From contig NZ_JAEKIA010000001.1 of assembly GCF_016405145.1 (NCBI RefSeq), positions 1 through 64,000 on the forward strand: DNA of 64,000 nt. Direction: 5' to 3'. Origin of the DNA: Schaalia cardiffensis (GTDB lineage Bacteria; Actinomycetota; Actinomycetes; Actinomycetales; Actinomycetaceae). The notes beneath the pieces are model-generated. The model was not told the origin of the DNA, ran no database searches, and saw nothing but the letters and a program-made list of their open reading frames with translations. A program made the position numbers and the translations under genes. Each line of letters starts with the position of its first letter. Position 1 is the first letter of the stretch. Shown here piece by piece: positions 17,269-26,760 of the stretch.

Positions 17269-18155
17269 GCGAGCTGCCGGACTCCTGTTCCCCTGAGCTC
17301 CGCGTCTTCGATTCTCCCGATCTCCTCGTCGAGGCTGCGGCCCGCACGATGTGCGCCGAGCTTGCAGCGCTGAGCACCGGGGCCGAGGCTCTTGAGAAGA
17401 GCGCCGGTCCTGCGGAGCTGAATACCAGGGCCGTGCTTCATGAGCAGAGCGCCGGACATGCAGAGCTACGTACCGGGGTCAAGGTTCATGAGCAGAGCAC
17501 CGGGCCTGCGGCGCTGAGCACTGAGCGTGTGTCGATTGCGATTGCGGGAGGCTTCGTCTCCCACAAGCTCCTCCCCCGCTTTCGAGATTTCGCAGAAGGG
17601 ATCGATTGGAACAGAATCGACGTGTTCTGGGTGGATGAACGCTTCGTTGCAGCCGAAGACCCGGATCGTAATGATACAGAGGCAATGCGGGCTCTTTTCA
17701 ACGAGTGCGAAGGCGTGCGCCTTCACCCGATGCCAAGCGACGAAGGCCAGTCCCTGGAGGATGCGGTTGCTCGTGCAACTTCCCAGTGGAGAGACATCAC
17801 TGGTGGTGCAGCCTTTGACTTGGTGATCCTTGGGATGGGGCCCGATGGGCATATTGCGAGCCTCTTCCCCGGGCGTCCTCTCCATGAAGATCGTCCCCTC
17901 TACGCGCTTGACGACTCCCCTAAGCCTCCAGCTCGTAGGATCACGTTCTCGCTTCCTGTGCTTCGCGCGTCGAAGCGGATTCATCTCATTGCGGCGGGAG
18001 CTGCGAAAGCGGAGGCGCTTGCCCGGGTCCTCGCTGAGAACGAAGAGCTCGAGCACAATCAGAACACGTCAGCGGATTCCCTCCTGCCTGCTGCGCGAGT
18101 ACTCAGCGATTCTTCGCTCGTCTGGGCAGATTCGGAGGCTGCGGCGCTCATCTGA
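17265..18155 (+). CDS. pgl: 6-phosphogluconolactonase with a repeat insertion
   Basis: Hydrolyses 6-phosphogluconolactone to 6-phosphogluconate, the second oxidative pentose-phosphate step. The ATG overlaps the opcA stop. The NagB/DevB-type core is recognisable from VSIAIAGG, FWVDERFV and LGMGPDGHIASLFPG, the last being the family signature. Between the N-terminal helix (about residue 35) and the first core strand (residue 89) sits an insertion of three imperfect 16-residue repeats not expected in the family, raising the length to 296 residues from the usual 240-260. The usual GGST phosphate loop reads GGFVSH here, a deviation also worth noting. Confidence 0.9.
   Translation: MSELPDSCSPELRVFDSPDLLVEAAARTMCAELAALSTGAEALEKSAGPAELNTRAVLHEQSAGHAELRTGVKVHEQSTGPAALSTERVSIAIAGGFVSHKLLPRFRDFAEGIDWNRIDVFWVDERFVAAEDPDRNDTEAMRALFNECEGVRLHPMPSDEGQSLEDAVARATSQWRDITGGAAFDLVILGMGPDGHIASLFPGRPLHEDRPLYALDDSPKPPARRITFSLPVLRASKRIHLIAAGAAKAEALARVLAENEELEHNQNTSADSLLPAARVLSDSSLVWADSEAAALI
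17370..17513 (+). repeat. Three 48-bp tandem units inside pgl
   Basis: Codons 36-83 of pgl comprise three 16-residue units: LSTGAEALEKSAGPAE, LNTRAVLHEQSAGHAE and LRTGVKVHEQSTGPAA, followed by a partial fourth (LSTE). The in-frame expansion is rich in Ala, Glu and Gly and is probably a surface loop. Confidence 0.85.
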
Positions 18156-18779
18156 GCTCAGTCGCACAGCATGGGGGTGTCGGCCCGGATCCCCTGTGTG
18201 GCTGGGGCCTTGGTCTGGATAGCTCTCGTCGCGAAGGCATTGGTCTGGATACCACGGGCTGCAGGGGGCTTTCGTTCTTACGCTCGCGCGGATTCCAGGG
18301 TTCCCGTCCTATTCCTGCCCTATGACGCTCATTTCTGCCGGGAAACCTGGAATAGGCGAGGCCGTCCGCCCGGAAACCTGGAATAGGCGAGGCCGCCCGC
18401 CCGGAAACCTGGAATAGGCGATGGTAGTCGGAATGGTTTGGCCTGAGCACGAGTAGCCAGAAAAGTCTGGGGCTGCCGTGCTCCACAGAGGCAGACGATA
18501 AACGAAAGTGGAACCTCAATCCCCCGTACATGTTGTGAGAGGCGTGCCCGTGACTGCTCCTCTTGAGGGGCGTACTTTTGACGGCATCACTTGAGGGATA
18601 TGCCGCTGATCTTGTTGAATCCCGGTGCTGTCAACGACGAAATGCGACTACAGGCAAGCAATTCTTGCAAGCAGAACAATCCCACTCGCAGGCCTCTCAC
18701 GAAAGTAAAAGCCTTCAAACGAAGGAAGGGCTCAGCCGACTCAAAGCCCTGCAAAACCCGAAAGATTCCACAAAGAGTC
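18156..18779. other. 624-bp gap between pgl and secG
   Basis: No credible gene; short open frames on both strands cross repeats and lack family character. It holds a dispersed hairpin/arm element at 18290-18420 (listed separately) and, before it, two copies of TTGGTCTGGATA (about 18211 and 18240) in a degenerate 30-bp repeat. The remainder (18430-18779) shows nothing I can assign. Confidence 0.6.
18290..18420 (+). repeat. Dispersed hairpin + three-arm repeat element, copy A
   Basis: A left arm ATTCCAGGGTTCCCG (from 18292) is nearly complementary to the first right arm inside GGAAACCTGGAATAGGCG (18341-18358); the 33-nt loop carries CCTGCCCTATGACGC. The 18-bp right arm then recurs at 18372-18389 and 18403-18420, exactly 31 bp apart, with 13-bp spacers. 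A second copy with the same geometry lies at 39556-39688. Confidence 0.85.
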
Positions 18780-19025
18780 TTAGAAGACCCACTTCTGCAT
18801 GAGGCCGTAGCCGACGATGACGACGACCCACACGATGAGCACACCCAGGGTGATCCGATTGAGGTTGCGCTCTGCGACACCGGAGGAGCCTGCGCTCGAA
18901 GAAATGCCTCCGCCGAACATGTCGGAGACGCCACCGCCCTTGCCCTTATGCATGAGCACAGTGAGGGCGAGCAGGATGCTCGTCAGGACGATGAGCACGA
19001 GGAAGGTGATCTTCAGAGCGGCCAC
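18780..19025 (-). CDS. secG: Preprotein translocase subunit SecG
   Basis: Small inner subunit of the SecYEG channel. The 81 residues hold two membrane segments (about 5-23 and 57-75) joined by the family loop HKGKGGGVSDMFGGG. Located after tpiA on the same strand, the near-universal Gram-positive position gap-pgk-tpiA-secG. A hairpin at 19110-19139 lies between tpiA and secG, so secG may have its own promoter. Confidence 0.95.
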   Translation of the reverse strand: MAALKITFLVLIVLTSILLALTVLMHKGKGGGVSDMFGGGISSSAGSSGVAERNLNRITLGVLIVWVVVIVGYGLMQKWVF

Positions 19026-19109
19026 AGTGTTCCCGATTCTTCAGTGGAGAGCCTCGGCGTGAAGCTCAATCGATAGTCAACCTGTTCGAGTTTAACGGAG
19101 CAGCATGAA

Positions 19110-19139
19110 GGGGGCCAAGCGGCATGCCGCTTGGCCCCC
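19110..19139 (-). terminator. Perfect palindrome after tpiA
   Basis: GGGGGCCAAGCGGC at 19110-19123 is perfectly complementary to the following bases up to 19139. It lies between tpiA and secG and is followed on the minus strand by a short TT. Likely terminator or attenuator within the glycolytic operon. Confidence 0.7.
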
Positions 19140-19154
19140 ACTCAGCCTCATTCA

Positions 19155-19211
19155 GGCTCAGGCGTAGAAACACGCCTCACCCCGAACAGACTCAGGCGTA
19201 GAAGCGCGCCA
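19155..19211 (-). repeat. Duplicated tpiA 3' end
   Basis: The end of tpiA reads CGCTTCTACGCCTGA (RFYA stop). Thirty-four bases downstream on the minus strand the sequence TGTTTCTACGCCTGA recurs, out of frame with the first. Confidence 0.6.
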
Positions 19212-19968
19212 TCTCGGCGAAGGACTCAGCCTTCAGCGAGGCACCTCCGATGAGGGCACCATCGATGTCGGGCTGAGCCATGAGCTCCTTGATGTTGCCC
19301 GGCTTCGCGGAGCCGCCGTAAAGGACACGAGTGGCCTCGGCGGTTTCAGTTCCGAAGTCCTCTGCGAGGGCCTTGCGGATCGCACCGCACACTTCCTGCG
19401 CATCCTCAGAGGTCGCGGTCTCACCCGTGCCAATCGCCCAGATCGGCTCGTAGGCGATGACGATCTTCGCGACATCCTCAGCGGACCAGCCAGCCAGAGC
19501 CGCGCGGATCTGGCCGAGCACGAACTCGACGTGAGTGCCGGCCTTGCGGACCTCGAGAGCTTCGCCGCAGCACAGGATCGGGGTCATGCCCGCATCCAGG
19601 ACCTTGCGAGCCTTCTGGCCGACAAGCTCATCGGACTCGTTGTGGTATTCGCGGCGCTCCGAGTGGCCCATCACGACGTAGGTGCAGCCAAGCTTGTCGA
19701 GCATCGCGGTCGAAATCTCGCCCGTGTAGGCGCCATTGTCGTGGATGGAGACGTCCTGGGCACCGTACTTGATGCCGAGTTCGTCGGCGTCAACGATGGT
19801 CTGGACGGTGCGAATATCGGTGAACGGGGGGATCACGAGGACCTCGCACTGGGCGTAGTCGTGGTTGTGATCCTTGAGTTCCATGGCGAGGCCCTGGACG
19901 AGGTGGTTCGCCTCGAGGTGATCGAGGTTCATTTTCCAGTTGCCGGCCATCAACGGGGTGCGTGCCAT
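19192..19968 (-). CDS. tpiA: Triosephosphate isomerase
   Basis: Interconverts dihydroxyacetone phosphate and glyceraldehyde-3-phosphate. The 258-residue TIM barrel has the catalytic Lys12 (GNWKMN), His102 (GHSERR) and Glu174 ([11 protein letters not shown]), and the phosphate loop YGGSAKP. It begins three bases after the pgk stop, so it is in the gap-pgk-tpiA operon. A short copy of its own 3' end follows the stop. Confidence 0.97.
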   Translation of the reverse strand: MARTPLMAGNWKMNLDHLEANHLVQGLAMELKDHNHDYAQCEVLVIPPFTDIRTVQTIVDADELGIKYGAQDVSIHDNGAYTGEISTAMLDKLGCTYVVMGHSERREYHNESDELVGQKARKVLDAGMTPILCCGEALEVRKAGTHVEFVLGQIRAALAGWSAEDVAKIVIAYEPIWAIGTGETATSEDAQEVCGAIRKALAEDFGTETAEATRVLYGGSAKPGNIKELMAQPDIDGALIGGASLKAESFAEMARFYA

Positions 19969-19971
19969 GTT

Positions 19972-21162
19972 TCAGTCCTCCAGAACTGCGATACCGGGCA
20001 GGACCTTACCCTCGAGGAGTTCGAGGGAGGCGCCGCCACCAGTGGAGATATGGGAGAAGGTGGACTCGTCGAAGCCGAGAAGTCGAACGGCGGCAGCGGA
20101 ATCTCCGCCACCAATGACCGAGAACATATCGCCCTCGGACAGGGCCTTGGCAACAGCCTTCGTGCCCTCAGCGAAAGCCGGGAACTCGAAGACGCCCATC
20201 GGACCGTTCCACGCGACGGTCTTCGCCGAGGAGATCTTCTCAGCGAAGAGCTTGCGGGACTCGGGACCAATATCGAGGCCCATCTGGTCTGCGGGGATCT
20301 GGTCGACGGTGACGACGCTCGCAGGCGCGTCGGCTGCGAACTCGGGGGCGACGACAACATCGATGGGCAGGATCAGCTCGACGCCACGCTCGGCAGCCTC
20401 GGCAATGTAGCCCTTAACAGTGTCGATCTGTTCCTCTTCGAGCAAGGACTTGCCGACTGAGTGGCCCTGGGCTGCGAGGAAGGTGAAGGCCATGCCACCA
20501 CCGATGAAGAGGCGATCAGCCTTCTTCAGGAGGTTTGCGATAACGCCGAGCTTGTCGGAGACCTTCGAACCGCCAAGCACCACGCCGTAGGGGCGCTCCG
20601 GATTGTCAGTCGCCTTGCGCAGGGACTCGATCTCCTTGAGGACGAGGAGGCCCGAAGCGGAAGGCAGGAGCTTCGCAATGTCGTAAACGGAAGCCTGCTT
20701 GCGGTGCACGACACCGAAACCGTCGGAAACGAAAGCGTCGCCGAGCTCGGCGTAGGCGGCAGCGAGTTCGCTGCGCTCCTCGTCAACCTTGGAGGTTTCG
20801 CGCGCGTCGTAGCGGACGTTCTCGAGGAGGGCGATCTCGCCGTCCTTCAAAGCCTCAACGGTGGCCTTCGCGGATTCGCCAACAACATCCTTCGCAAGGG
20901 TGACGGGCGCGTCGATGAGTTCGCCGAGACGTTTGGCGACCGGGGCGAGGGAGAACGCGGGGTCGACCTTGCCCTTCGGGCGGCCGAGGTGCGCCATGAC
21001 GACGACCTTCGCACCGGCCTCGACGAGGCGGGTGAGAGTCGGCAGTGCCGCGCGGATGCGGCCGTCATCGGTGATCTGGCCGTCCTTGAGCGGAACGTTG
21101 AAGTCGGAGCGGACGAGGACGCGCTTGGAGCGCAGATCCCCGAGGGTCTCAATGGTCCTCAT
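19972..21162 (-). CDS. pgk: Phosphoglycerate kinase
   Basis: Transfers the acyl phosphate of 1,3-bisphosphoglycerate to ADP. The start at 21162 ([14 protein letters not shown]) follows GAAAGG and gives 396 residues; a longer frame upstream is not needed. Signatures: [13 protein letters not shown] (substrate Asp/Asn), [10 protein letters not shown], the nucleotide region [13 protein letters not shown], and GGGDSAAAV near the C terminus. Second gene of gap-pgk-tpiA, with 117 bp separating it from gap. Confidence 0.97.
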   Translation of the reverse strand: MRTIETLGDLRSKRVLVRSDFNVPLKDGQITDDGRIRAALPTLTRLVEAGAKVVVMAHLGRPKGKVDPAFSLAPVAKRLGELIDAPVTLAKDVVGESAKATVEALKDGEIALLENVRYDARETSKVDEERSELAAAYAELGDAFVSDGFGVVHRKQASVYDIAKLLPSASGLLVLKEIESLRKATDNPERPYGVVLGGSKVSDKLGVIANLLKKADRLFIGGGMAFTFLAAQGHSVGKSLLEEEQIDTVKGYIAEAAERGVELILPIDVVVAPEFAADAPASVVTVDQIPADQMGLDIGPESRKLFAEKISSAKTVAWNGPMGVFEFPAFAEGTKAVAKALSEGDMFSVIGGGDSAAAVRLLGFDESTFSHISTGGGASLELLEGKVLPGIAVLED

Positions 21163-21279
21163 GGGAACCAGCCTTTCTCTTCGGGCTTCGAGCCCGTGGA
21201 ATGGGGGTGAACGCGGACGCCCGCGCACCGCAAGAGGTGCGCGGGCGCCGTATCAGCCGATCACTGCGTAGCGGAAGGC

Positions 21280-22380
<1,101 letters not shown>

Positions 22381-22484
22381 TCAAGCACCTCTAATTTACA
22401 CCCGAGACCGGTTGAGGACACCTGTAGTTTCGGATTGAGACTGTGACGCAGATAACGAATATGGAGTATCCCGGACCTTAGTCC

Positions 22485-23468
22485 TCAGTCTTCTTCGAGC
22501 ATCTCCAGTGTGAGCGCGGCCTCCGTATCGGGGATGCCCCGCTCATGCGCTGCCTTATCCGCCATGGCGAGAAGACGACGGATCCGACCCGCGACCGCAT
22601 CCTTCGTCAAAGGAGGATCCGTGTGCTTGCCGAGCTCTTCAAGGGAGGCCTGTTTGTACTGCAAGCGCAGCTTCCCCGCCTCCAGAAGATGAGCGGGAAC
22701 CTCATCTCCGAGGATCTCAAAAGCTCTCTCAACCCTCGCTCCGGCGGCGACCGCTGCCCTTGCTGAGCGGCGAAGATTCGCGTCATCGAAGTTCGCCAGA
22801 CGATTCGCACTCCCCCGCGCCTCGCGACGCTCCCGGCGGTCCTGCCAGGTCTTGAAGGTTTCCTTGGCACCCATCGCTTCGATCAGCTGTCCGATCGCCT
22901 CGGAATCACGAACAGAGACCCGGTCAGTTCCCCGCACCTCCTTCGAACGTGCAGCAGCGCCGAGTCTTCTCGCACATCCGACCATTGCGAGGGCGACCTC
23001 GGGCCCTGGACAGGTCACCTCAAGGGAGGTGGAGCGCCCCGGCTCCATGAGCGAACCCCGCGCGAGGAAAGCTCCGCGCCAAATCGCCGCAGAATCCTCG
23101 TGTCCAGAGGCAACAAGACTTGCAGGCAACCCACGAACCGGACGACGTAAAGAATCAACAAGTCCAGTCATCCGGGCAAGTTCATCGGCCTTGTGCACAA
23201 CACGCACAACATAACGCTTGCCTCGTTTGAGAGACCCTCCCGATACGACGACCACCGTTGACTCCGCGTTGTAGAGCAGCTGAAGGAATGCCCGAAGCCG
23301 ACGAGCAGCAACCGGGGAATCGAGCTCCGCCTCAATGAGGATCCGACCCGAGACGAGGTGGAGTCCCCCAGCGAAACGCAGGATCGTCGCGACCTCCGCG
23401 GCCATCGCCTGCTGAGTCGCCGGTTGGATCCTCGCGAGCTCGTCCTTCAGATCAGTCGTCAGAGACAT
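22485..23468 (-). CDS. whiA: Sporulation/cell-division regulator WhiA
   Basis: DNA-binding regulator conserved across Gram-positives; controls sporulation septation with WhiB in Streptomyces and has a non-sporulation role elsewhere. The 327 residues start [14 protein letters not shown], contain the degenerate LAGLIDADG homing-endonuclease-like fold ([18 protein letters not shown]) and end with a helix-turn-helix ([21 protein letters not shown]). It is in the standard uvrC-rapZ-yvcK-whiA order, 45 bp after yvcK. Confidence 0.96.
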   Translation of the reverse strand: MSLTTDLKDELARIQPATQQAMAAEVATILRFAGGLHLVSGRILIEAELDSPVAARRLRAFLQLLYNAESTVVVVSGGSLKRGKRYVVRVVHKADELARMTGLVDSLRRPVRGLPASLVASGHEDSAAIWRGAFLARGSLMEPGRSTSLEVTCPGPEVALAMVGCARRLGAAARSKEVRGTDRVSVRDSEAIGQLIEAMGAKETFKTWQDRRERREARGSANRLANFDDANLRRSARAAVAAGARVERAFEILGDEVPAHLLEAGKLRLQYKQASLEELGKHTDPPLTKDAVAGRIRRLLAMADKAAHERGIPDTEAALTLEMLEED

Positions 23469-23486
23469 CGTCCTCTTCCTTCAGGC

Positions 23487-23537
23487 TCAGGCGAGCCAGT
23501 TCTCCTCAAGGGCTCAGGGGAGCCAATTCTCCGGGCG
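23487..23537 (-). repeat. In-frame duplication of the yvcK 3' end
   Basis: On the minus strand yvcK ends PENWLP-TGA (stop 23514-23516). The next 27 bases, in the same frame, read ALEENWLA-TGA (stop 23487-23489), followed by Ala and another TGA. The copies share GAGAAYTGGCTC. Confidence 0.75.
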
Positions 23538-24521
23538 ACCCACTTCCCCGAGGAAACCATCGAAGGCGTCCCGGAGGGCTGCGGCGAGGCGCAGCGGATC
23601 ATGATGCGAACGCCCATCGCCGGTACGGACCTGACGCAAAAGAACGCGCGCCCCCAGTTCCTCAGCCGCGACGATCAACTCGTCGATGTCATCAGTGGCA
23701 GTCGGATCGGCGATGACGACATCAAGTTTGAAGTCGGGAGCGTACTTGCGAATGACCCGCACATGGTCTGCGGTCGTCATCGTGTCAGTCTCGCCCCTTT
23801 GACGAGAAAGATTCAAGATGAGCGCCCGATGCGCGTTCGTCGTGACGAGCGCACGGTGAAGATCAGGGACGAGAAGATGCGGGATGACAGAGGTGTACCA
23901 GGAGCCCGGTCCGAGGACGACCCACTCGGCCTCGGAAATCGCACGAATGACCTCTGAGGGAACTGTCGGCTCCTCAGGATAAATACGGATGTCCTCAACA
24001 GTTCCGGGGGCGACCGCAACCTTCGACTGGCCCGACACCGTGTACTTGCGTCCGTCGTCGTCCATATCCGCTTCAATGTCGATCGGGTCGATCGCCATCG
24101 GCAGGACCCGACCCGTCGCACCGAGGAGGCGGGCCACCCAGTCCAAGCCCTCAACCGGGTCGTCAAGGAGCTGCCACAGGCCCGAAATCAACAGGTTGCC
24201 GAGCGCATGGCCATTGAGGGGCCCTGTCGTTTCCAAACGAGTCTGCAAAACATCACGCCAGGTCAATCCCCATTCGGATTCTTCACACAGGGAAGCGAGA
24301 GCCATCCGCAAATCACCCGGCGGAAGGATCTCCATCTCCTGGCGCATCCGTCCCGATGAACCCCCATCGTCGGCGACGGTCACGACCGCCGTCAAAGAGC
24401 GCGTGATATGGCGCAGTGCGCGAAGCGTCGCTGAAAGGCCGTGCCCACCGCCCAGAGCGACAACGGAATCACCGGTCTCTCCTCGCTGGGTCCAACCGGC
24501 TGCATCGAGGTAGGTCATCAT
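23514..24521 (-). CDS. yvcK: YvcK/CofD-like gluconeogenesis factor
   Basis: A 335-residue member of the YvcK/MgfK family, related to CofD and binding nucleotide-sugars (UDP-GlcNAc in Bacillus); needed for cell-wall homeostasis on gluconeogenic carbon. Signatures: VVALGGGHGLSATLRALR, TVADDGGSSGRMR, and GPGSWYTSVIPHLL. The start overlaps the rapZ stop (ATGATG). Followed by a tandem copy of its own last codons. Confidence 0.93.
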   Translation of the reverse strand: MMTYLDAAGWTQRGETGDSVVALGGGHGLSATLRALRHITRSLTAVVTVADDGGSSGRMRQEMEILPPGDLRMALASLCEESEWGLTWRDVLQTRLETTGPLNGHALGNLLISGLWQLLDDPVEGLDWVARLLGATGRVLPMAIDPIDIEADMDDDGRKYTVSGQSKVAVAPGTVEDIRIYPEEPTVPSEVIRAISEAEWVVLGPGSWYTSVIPHLLVPDLHRALVTTNAHRALILNLSRQRGETDTMTTADHVRVIRKYAPDFKLDVVIADPTATDDIDELIVAAEELGARVLLRQVRTGDGRSHHDPLRLAAALRDAFDGFLGEVGRPENWLP

Positions 24522-25468
24522 TCCCTCCCGAGATCACGGTGATGGACTCGGACAGAATAGCCGTAATCGCGTAGCGTCGCCGCGATCAGCTCGGCGCACG
24601 CGACCGAACGGTGTTTGCCGCCCGTGCAGCCCACAGCGATCGTTGTGAATGGTTTAAGTTCTTGCAAATACCCCTGAAGCATCGGGGCGAGAAGTTGCGC
24701 GTAGGATTCGACGAACTCGCGAACACCAGGCTGGGCGAGCACATACTCTGCGACCGCGTGATCACGCCCCGTCAAATGACGCAGCTCATCAACCCAATAC
24801 GGGTTCTTCAAGAAACGCACGTCGAGGACGTGGTCGGCATCAATCGGAATGCCCCTCTTGAAACCGAACGACTCAACGGTGACGCGTAAAGCGCGAGTCC
24901 CCTCCCCCGCGACGACATCGCGGATGTGGCGCGTCAAGTCATGAACGTTCATCCTCGAGGTGTCGATGATCTCATCGGCGATGCGCCGCAATGGTGCGAG
25001 AAGACTCTTCTCCGCAGCAATGCCATCAAGCAGAGTCCCTCCGGCCTGCATGGGGTGGGGACGCCGATTGTTTTCGTAGCGCTTCACCAAAGCCTCTGCG
25101 CTCGCCTCAAGGAAAATCACCCGGTAGAGGGCGCCCGTGTCCTTGAGCTGCTCGAGGGTCTTCGCCAGGTCCGCGAAATAGCTTCGTGATCGCGCGTCAA
25201 CGACGACCGCGAGACGGTGAACACCCGCACCATCGGGGCTCATCATTCCCACGAGGGCGGGGATCATCGCCGGAGGCAAATTATCGACGACATACCAATC
25301 GAGATCTTCGAGCGCACGAGCGGCGCCCGTGCGTCCCGCTCCGGACATGCCAGTGATGATGAGGACTTCATTGACGGGAGCAGTGGGTTCTTCCGTCGCC
25401 TGATCGTCGAGCAGGGGAATGCCCGAGGGGACGGTCGTAGGTTCTTCCTGATTCATCTGATCGTTCAT
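24518..25468 (-). CDS. rapZ: RNase adapter protein RapZ / nucleotide-binding YvcJ family
   Basis: P-loop protein of 316 residues that in E. coli adapts RNase E to sRNAs and in Gram-positives binds nucleotides. Walker A reads GMSGAGRTGAA (40-50), with Arg-Thr where Lys-Ser/Thr is usual, a substitution seen in many actinobacterial members. The C-terminal GCTGGKHRSVACAEL motif is conserved. A 35-residue acidic N-terminal extension precedes the P-loop. ATG overlaps the purT stop. Confidence 0.93.
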   Translation of the reverse strand: MNDQMNQEEPTTVPSGIPLLDDQATEEPTAPVNEVLIITGMSGAGRTGAARALEDLDWYVVDNLPPAMIPALVGMMSPDGAGVHRLAVVVDARSRSYFADLAKTLEQLKDTGALYRVIFLEASAEALVKRYENNRRPHPMQAGGTLLDGIAAEKSLLAPLRRIADEIIDTSRMNVHDLTRHIRDVVAGEGTRALRVTVESFGFKRGIPIDADHVLDVRFLKNPYWVDELRHLTGRDHAVAEYVLAQPGVREFVESYAQLLAPMLQGYLQELKPFTTIAVGCTGGKHRSVACAELIAATLRDYGYSVRVHHRDLGRE

Positions 25469-26688
25469 TCGACCTCCCGGGATTCGACGACGGACACTAA
25501 CGAGGCTCCATTCGAAGCGCGCCGACGAGCCTCCTCAGCAGTGGCAGCGGTAGCGAGGACAACACCGAGGCGACGCCCCGCCCTCGTCACAGGTTTTCCA
25601 AAAATCCGAACACCATCTGCCACCTCCAAAGCGGCGGCAATGCCCCGGTACTCGGGGTGGGCAATGCGCTCTTGCGACTTCACAACCGCTGAAGCTCCGG
25701 GCGTGCGAAGCGAGGGGTTGACGGGAAGCCCGAGGATCGCACGCGCATGCAATTCGAACTCGGATTGGCTTTGGGAGGCCATTGTCGTCATGCCCGTGTC
25801 GTGAGGGCGCGGAGACAATTCGGAGAACCACACGTCTTCGCCCTTGACGAAGAACTCCACTCCGAAAAGTCCGAGCGCAGGAGCGGCGCCCTTTTCGGCG
25901 AGGGCGTCTGTGACGGTCTTCGCCATGCGTTGAGCAGCTTCGAGAGCGAGCGGGCTGATCTTGGCGGGCTGCCAGGACTCGACGTAGTCGCCGTGTTCTT
26001 GGCGGTGTCCGATGGGGGCGCAAAAGCTTGTGACGACGCTGGCAGATTCACGATCCCAGGAGCGGATCGTCAAGAGTGTGATCTCCGAATCGAAGTCCAC
26101 TTCCTCTTCGACAATGACGCGTCCCGTGTCCGAGCGCGCCCCCTCGAGGGCACAGGTCCACGCAGCCTCCGCCTCCTGGGCGGAGACGATGCGGGATTGG
26201 CCGTGACCGGAAGAGGACATAGTCGGCTTGATGAAGGCCGGTAACCCCGTGTGTTCGAGGGCTTCTCGCACTTCCTCCAGGGAGGAGGCAAAACGGAACT
26301 TCGAAGTCCGCACCCCTTCGAGGGAGGCTGCAAGAGCGCGAATGCTTTGGCGGTCCATCGTTGCCTGAACGGCGAAAGCATTGGGGACAATGCGCGAGTC
26401 GGAGTGCTCTTCAAAGTCGGCGAGCTCATCCGTTGCGATCGCTTCAACTTCAGGGACGACGAGATCGGGTTTTGTCTCCTCGAGGAGGCGACGCAGGGCG
26501 GGCCCATCCGACATGTCAATCACTCGGTGGTCGTCCGCGAGCTGCATCGCCGGAGCACCCGGGTAAGAATCGACGGCGATCACCTGGCACCCGAGACGCT
26601 TGAGTTCAATCGTCACTTCTTTGCCCAGCTCACCAGAGCCGAGCAGGACGATACGACGGGGCATCGGGAAATCATCGCTTGTCGACAT
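25465..26688 (-). CDS. purT: Formate-dependent phosphoribosylglycinamide formyltransferase (PurT)
   Basis: ATP-grasp enzyme that formylates GAR using free formate, the folate-independent third step of purine synthesis. The start at 26688 is supported by AAGGAG four bases upstream. 407 residues: preATP-grasp domain RRIVLLGSGELGKEVTIEL, ATP-grasp core with SSSGHGQSRI and LFGVEFFVKGEDVWFSELSPRPHDTGM, then the PurT/PurK C-terminal domain. It sits between uvrC and rapZ, interrupting an otherwise strongly conserved uvrC-rapZ-yvcK-whiA order, and overlaps rapZ by ATGA, so it is integrated in the operon. Confidence 0.95.
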   Translation of the reverse strand: MSTSDDFPMPRRIVLLGSGELGKEVTIELKRLGCQVIAVDSYPGAPAMQLADDHRVIDMSDGPALRRLLEETKPDLVVPEVEAIATDELADFEEHSDSRIVPNAFAVQATMDRQSIRALAASLEGVRTSKFRFASSLEEVREALEHTGLPAFIKPTMSSSGHGQSRIVSAQEAEAAWTCALEGARSDTGRVIVEEEVDFDSEITLLTIRSWDRESASVVTSFCAPIGHRQEHGDYVESWQPAKISPLALEAAQRMAKTVTDALAEKGAAPALGLFGVEFFVKGEDVWFSELSPRPHDTGMTTMASQSQSEFELHARAILGLPVNPSLRTPGASAVVKSQERIAHPEYRGIAAALEVADGVRIFGKPVTRAGRRLGVVLATAATAEEARRRASNGASLVSVVESREVE

Positions 26689-26760
26689 GGGGCTCCTTAG
26701 CGAGTACGGATGCGTCCAGGGTAGTCGAGGCTCCTCCATTCGAGCCCGCTTTAGGGGCTC

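Noticed and set aside
18341-18420. Possible CRISPR array (18-bp repeats, 13-bp spacers)
   Set aside because: Repeats and spacers are too short, spacers within a locus are nearly identical, only three units occur, and there are no cas genes.
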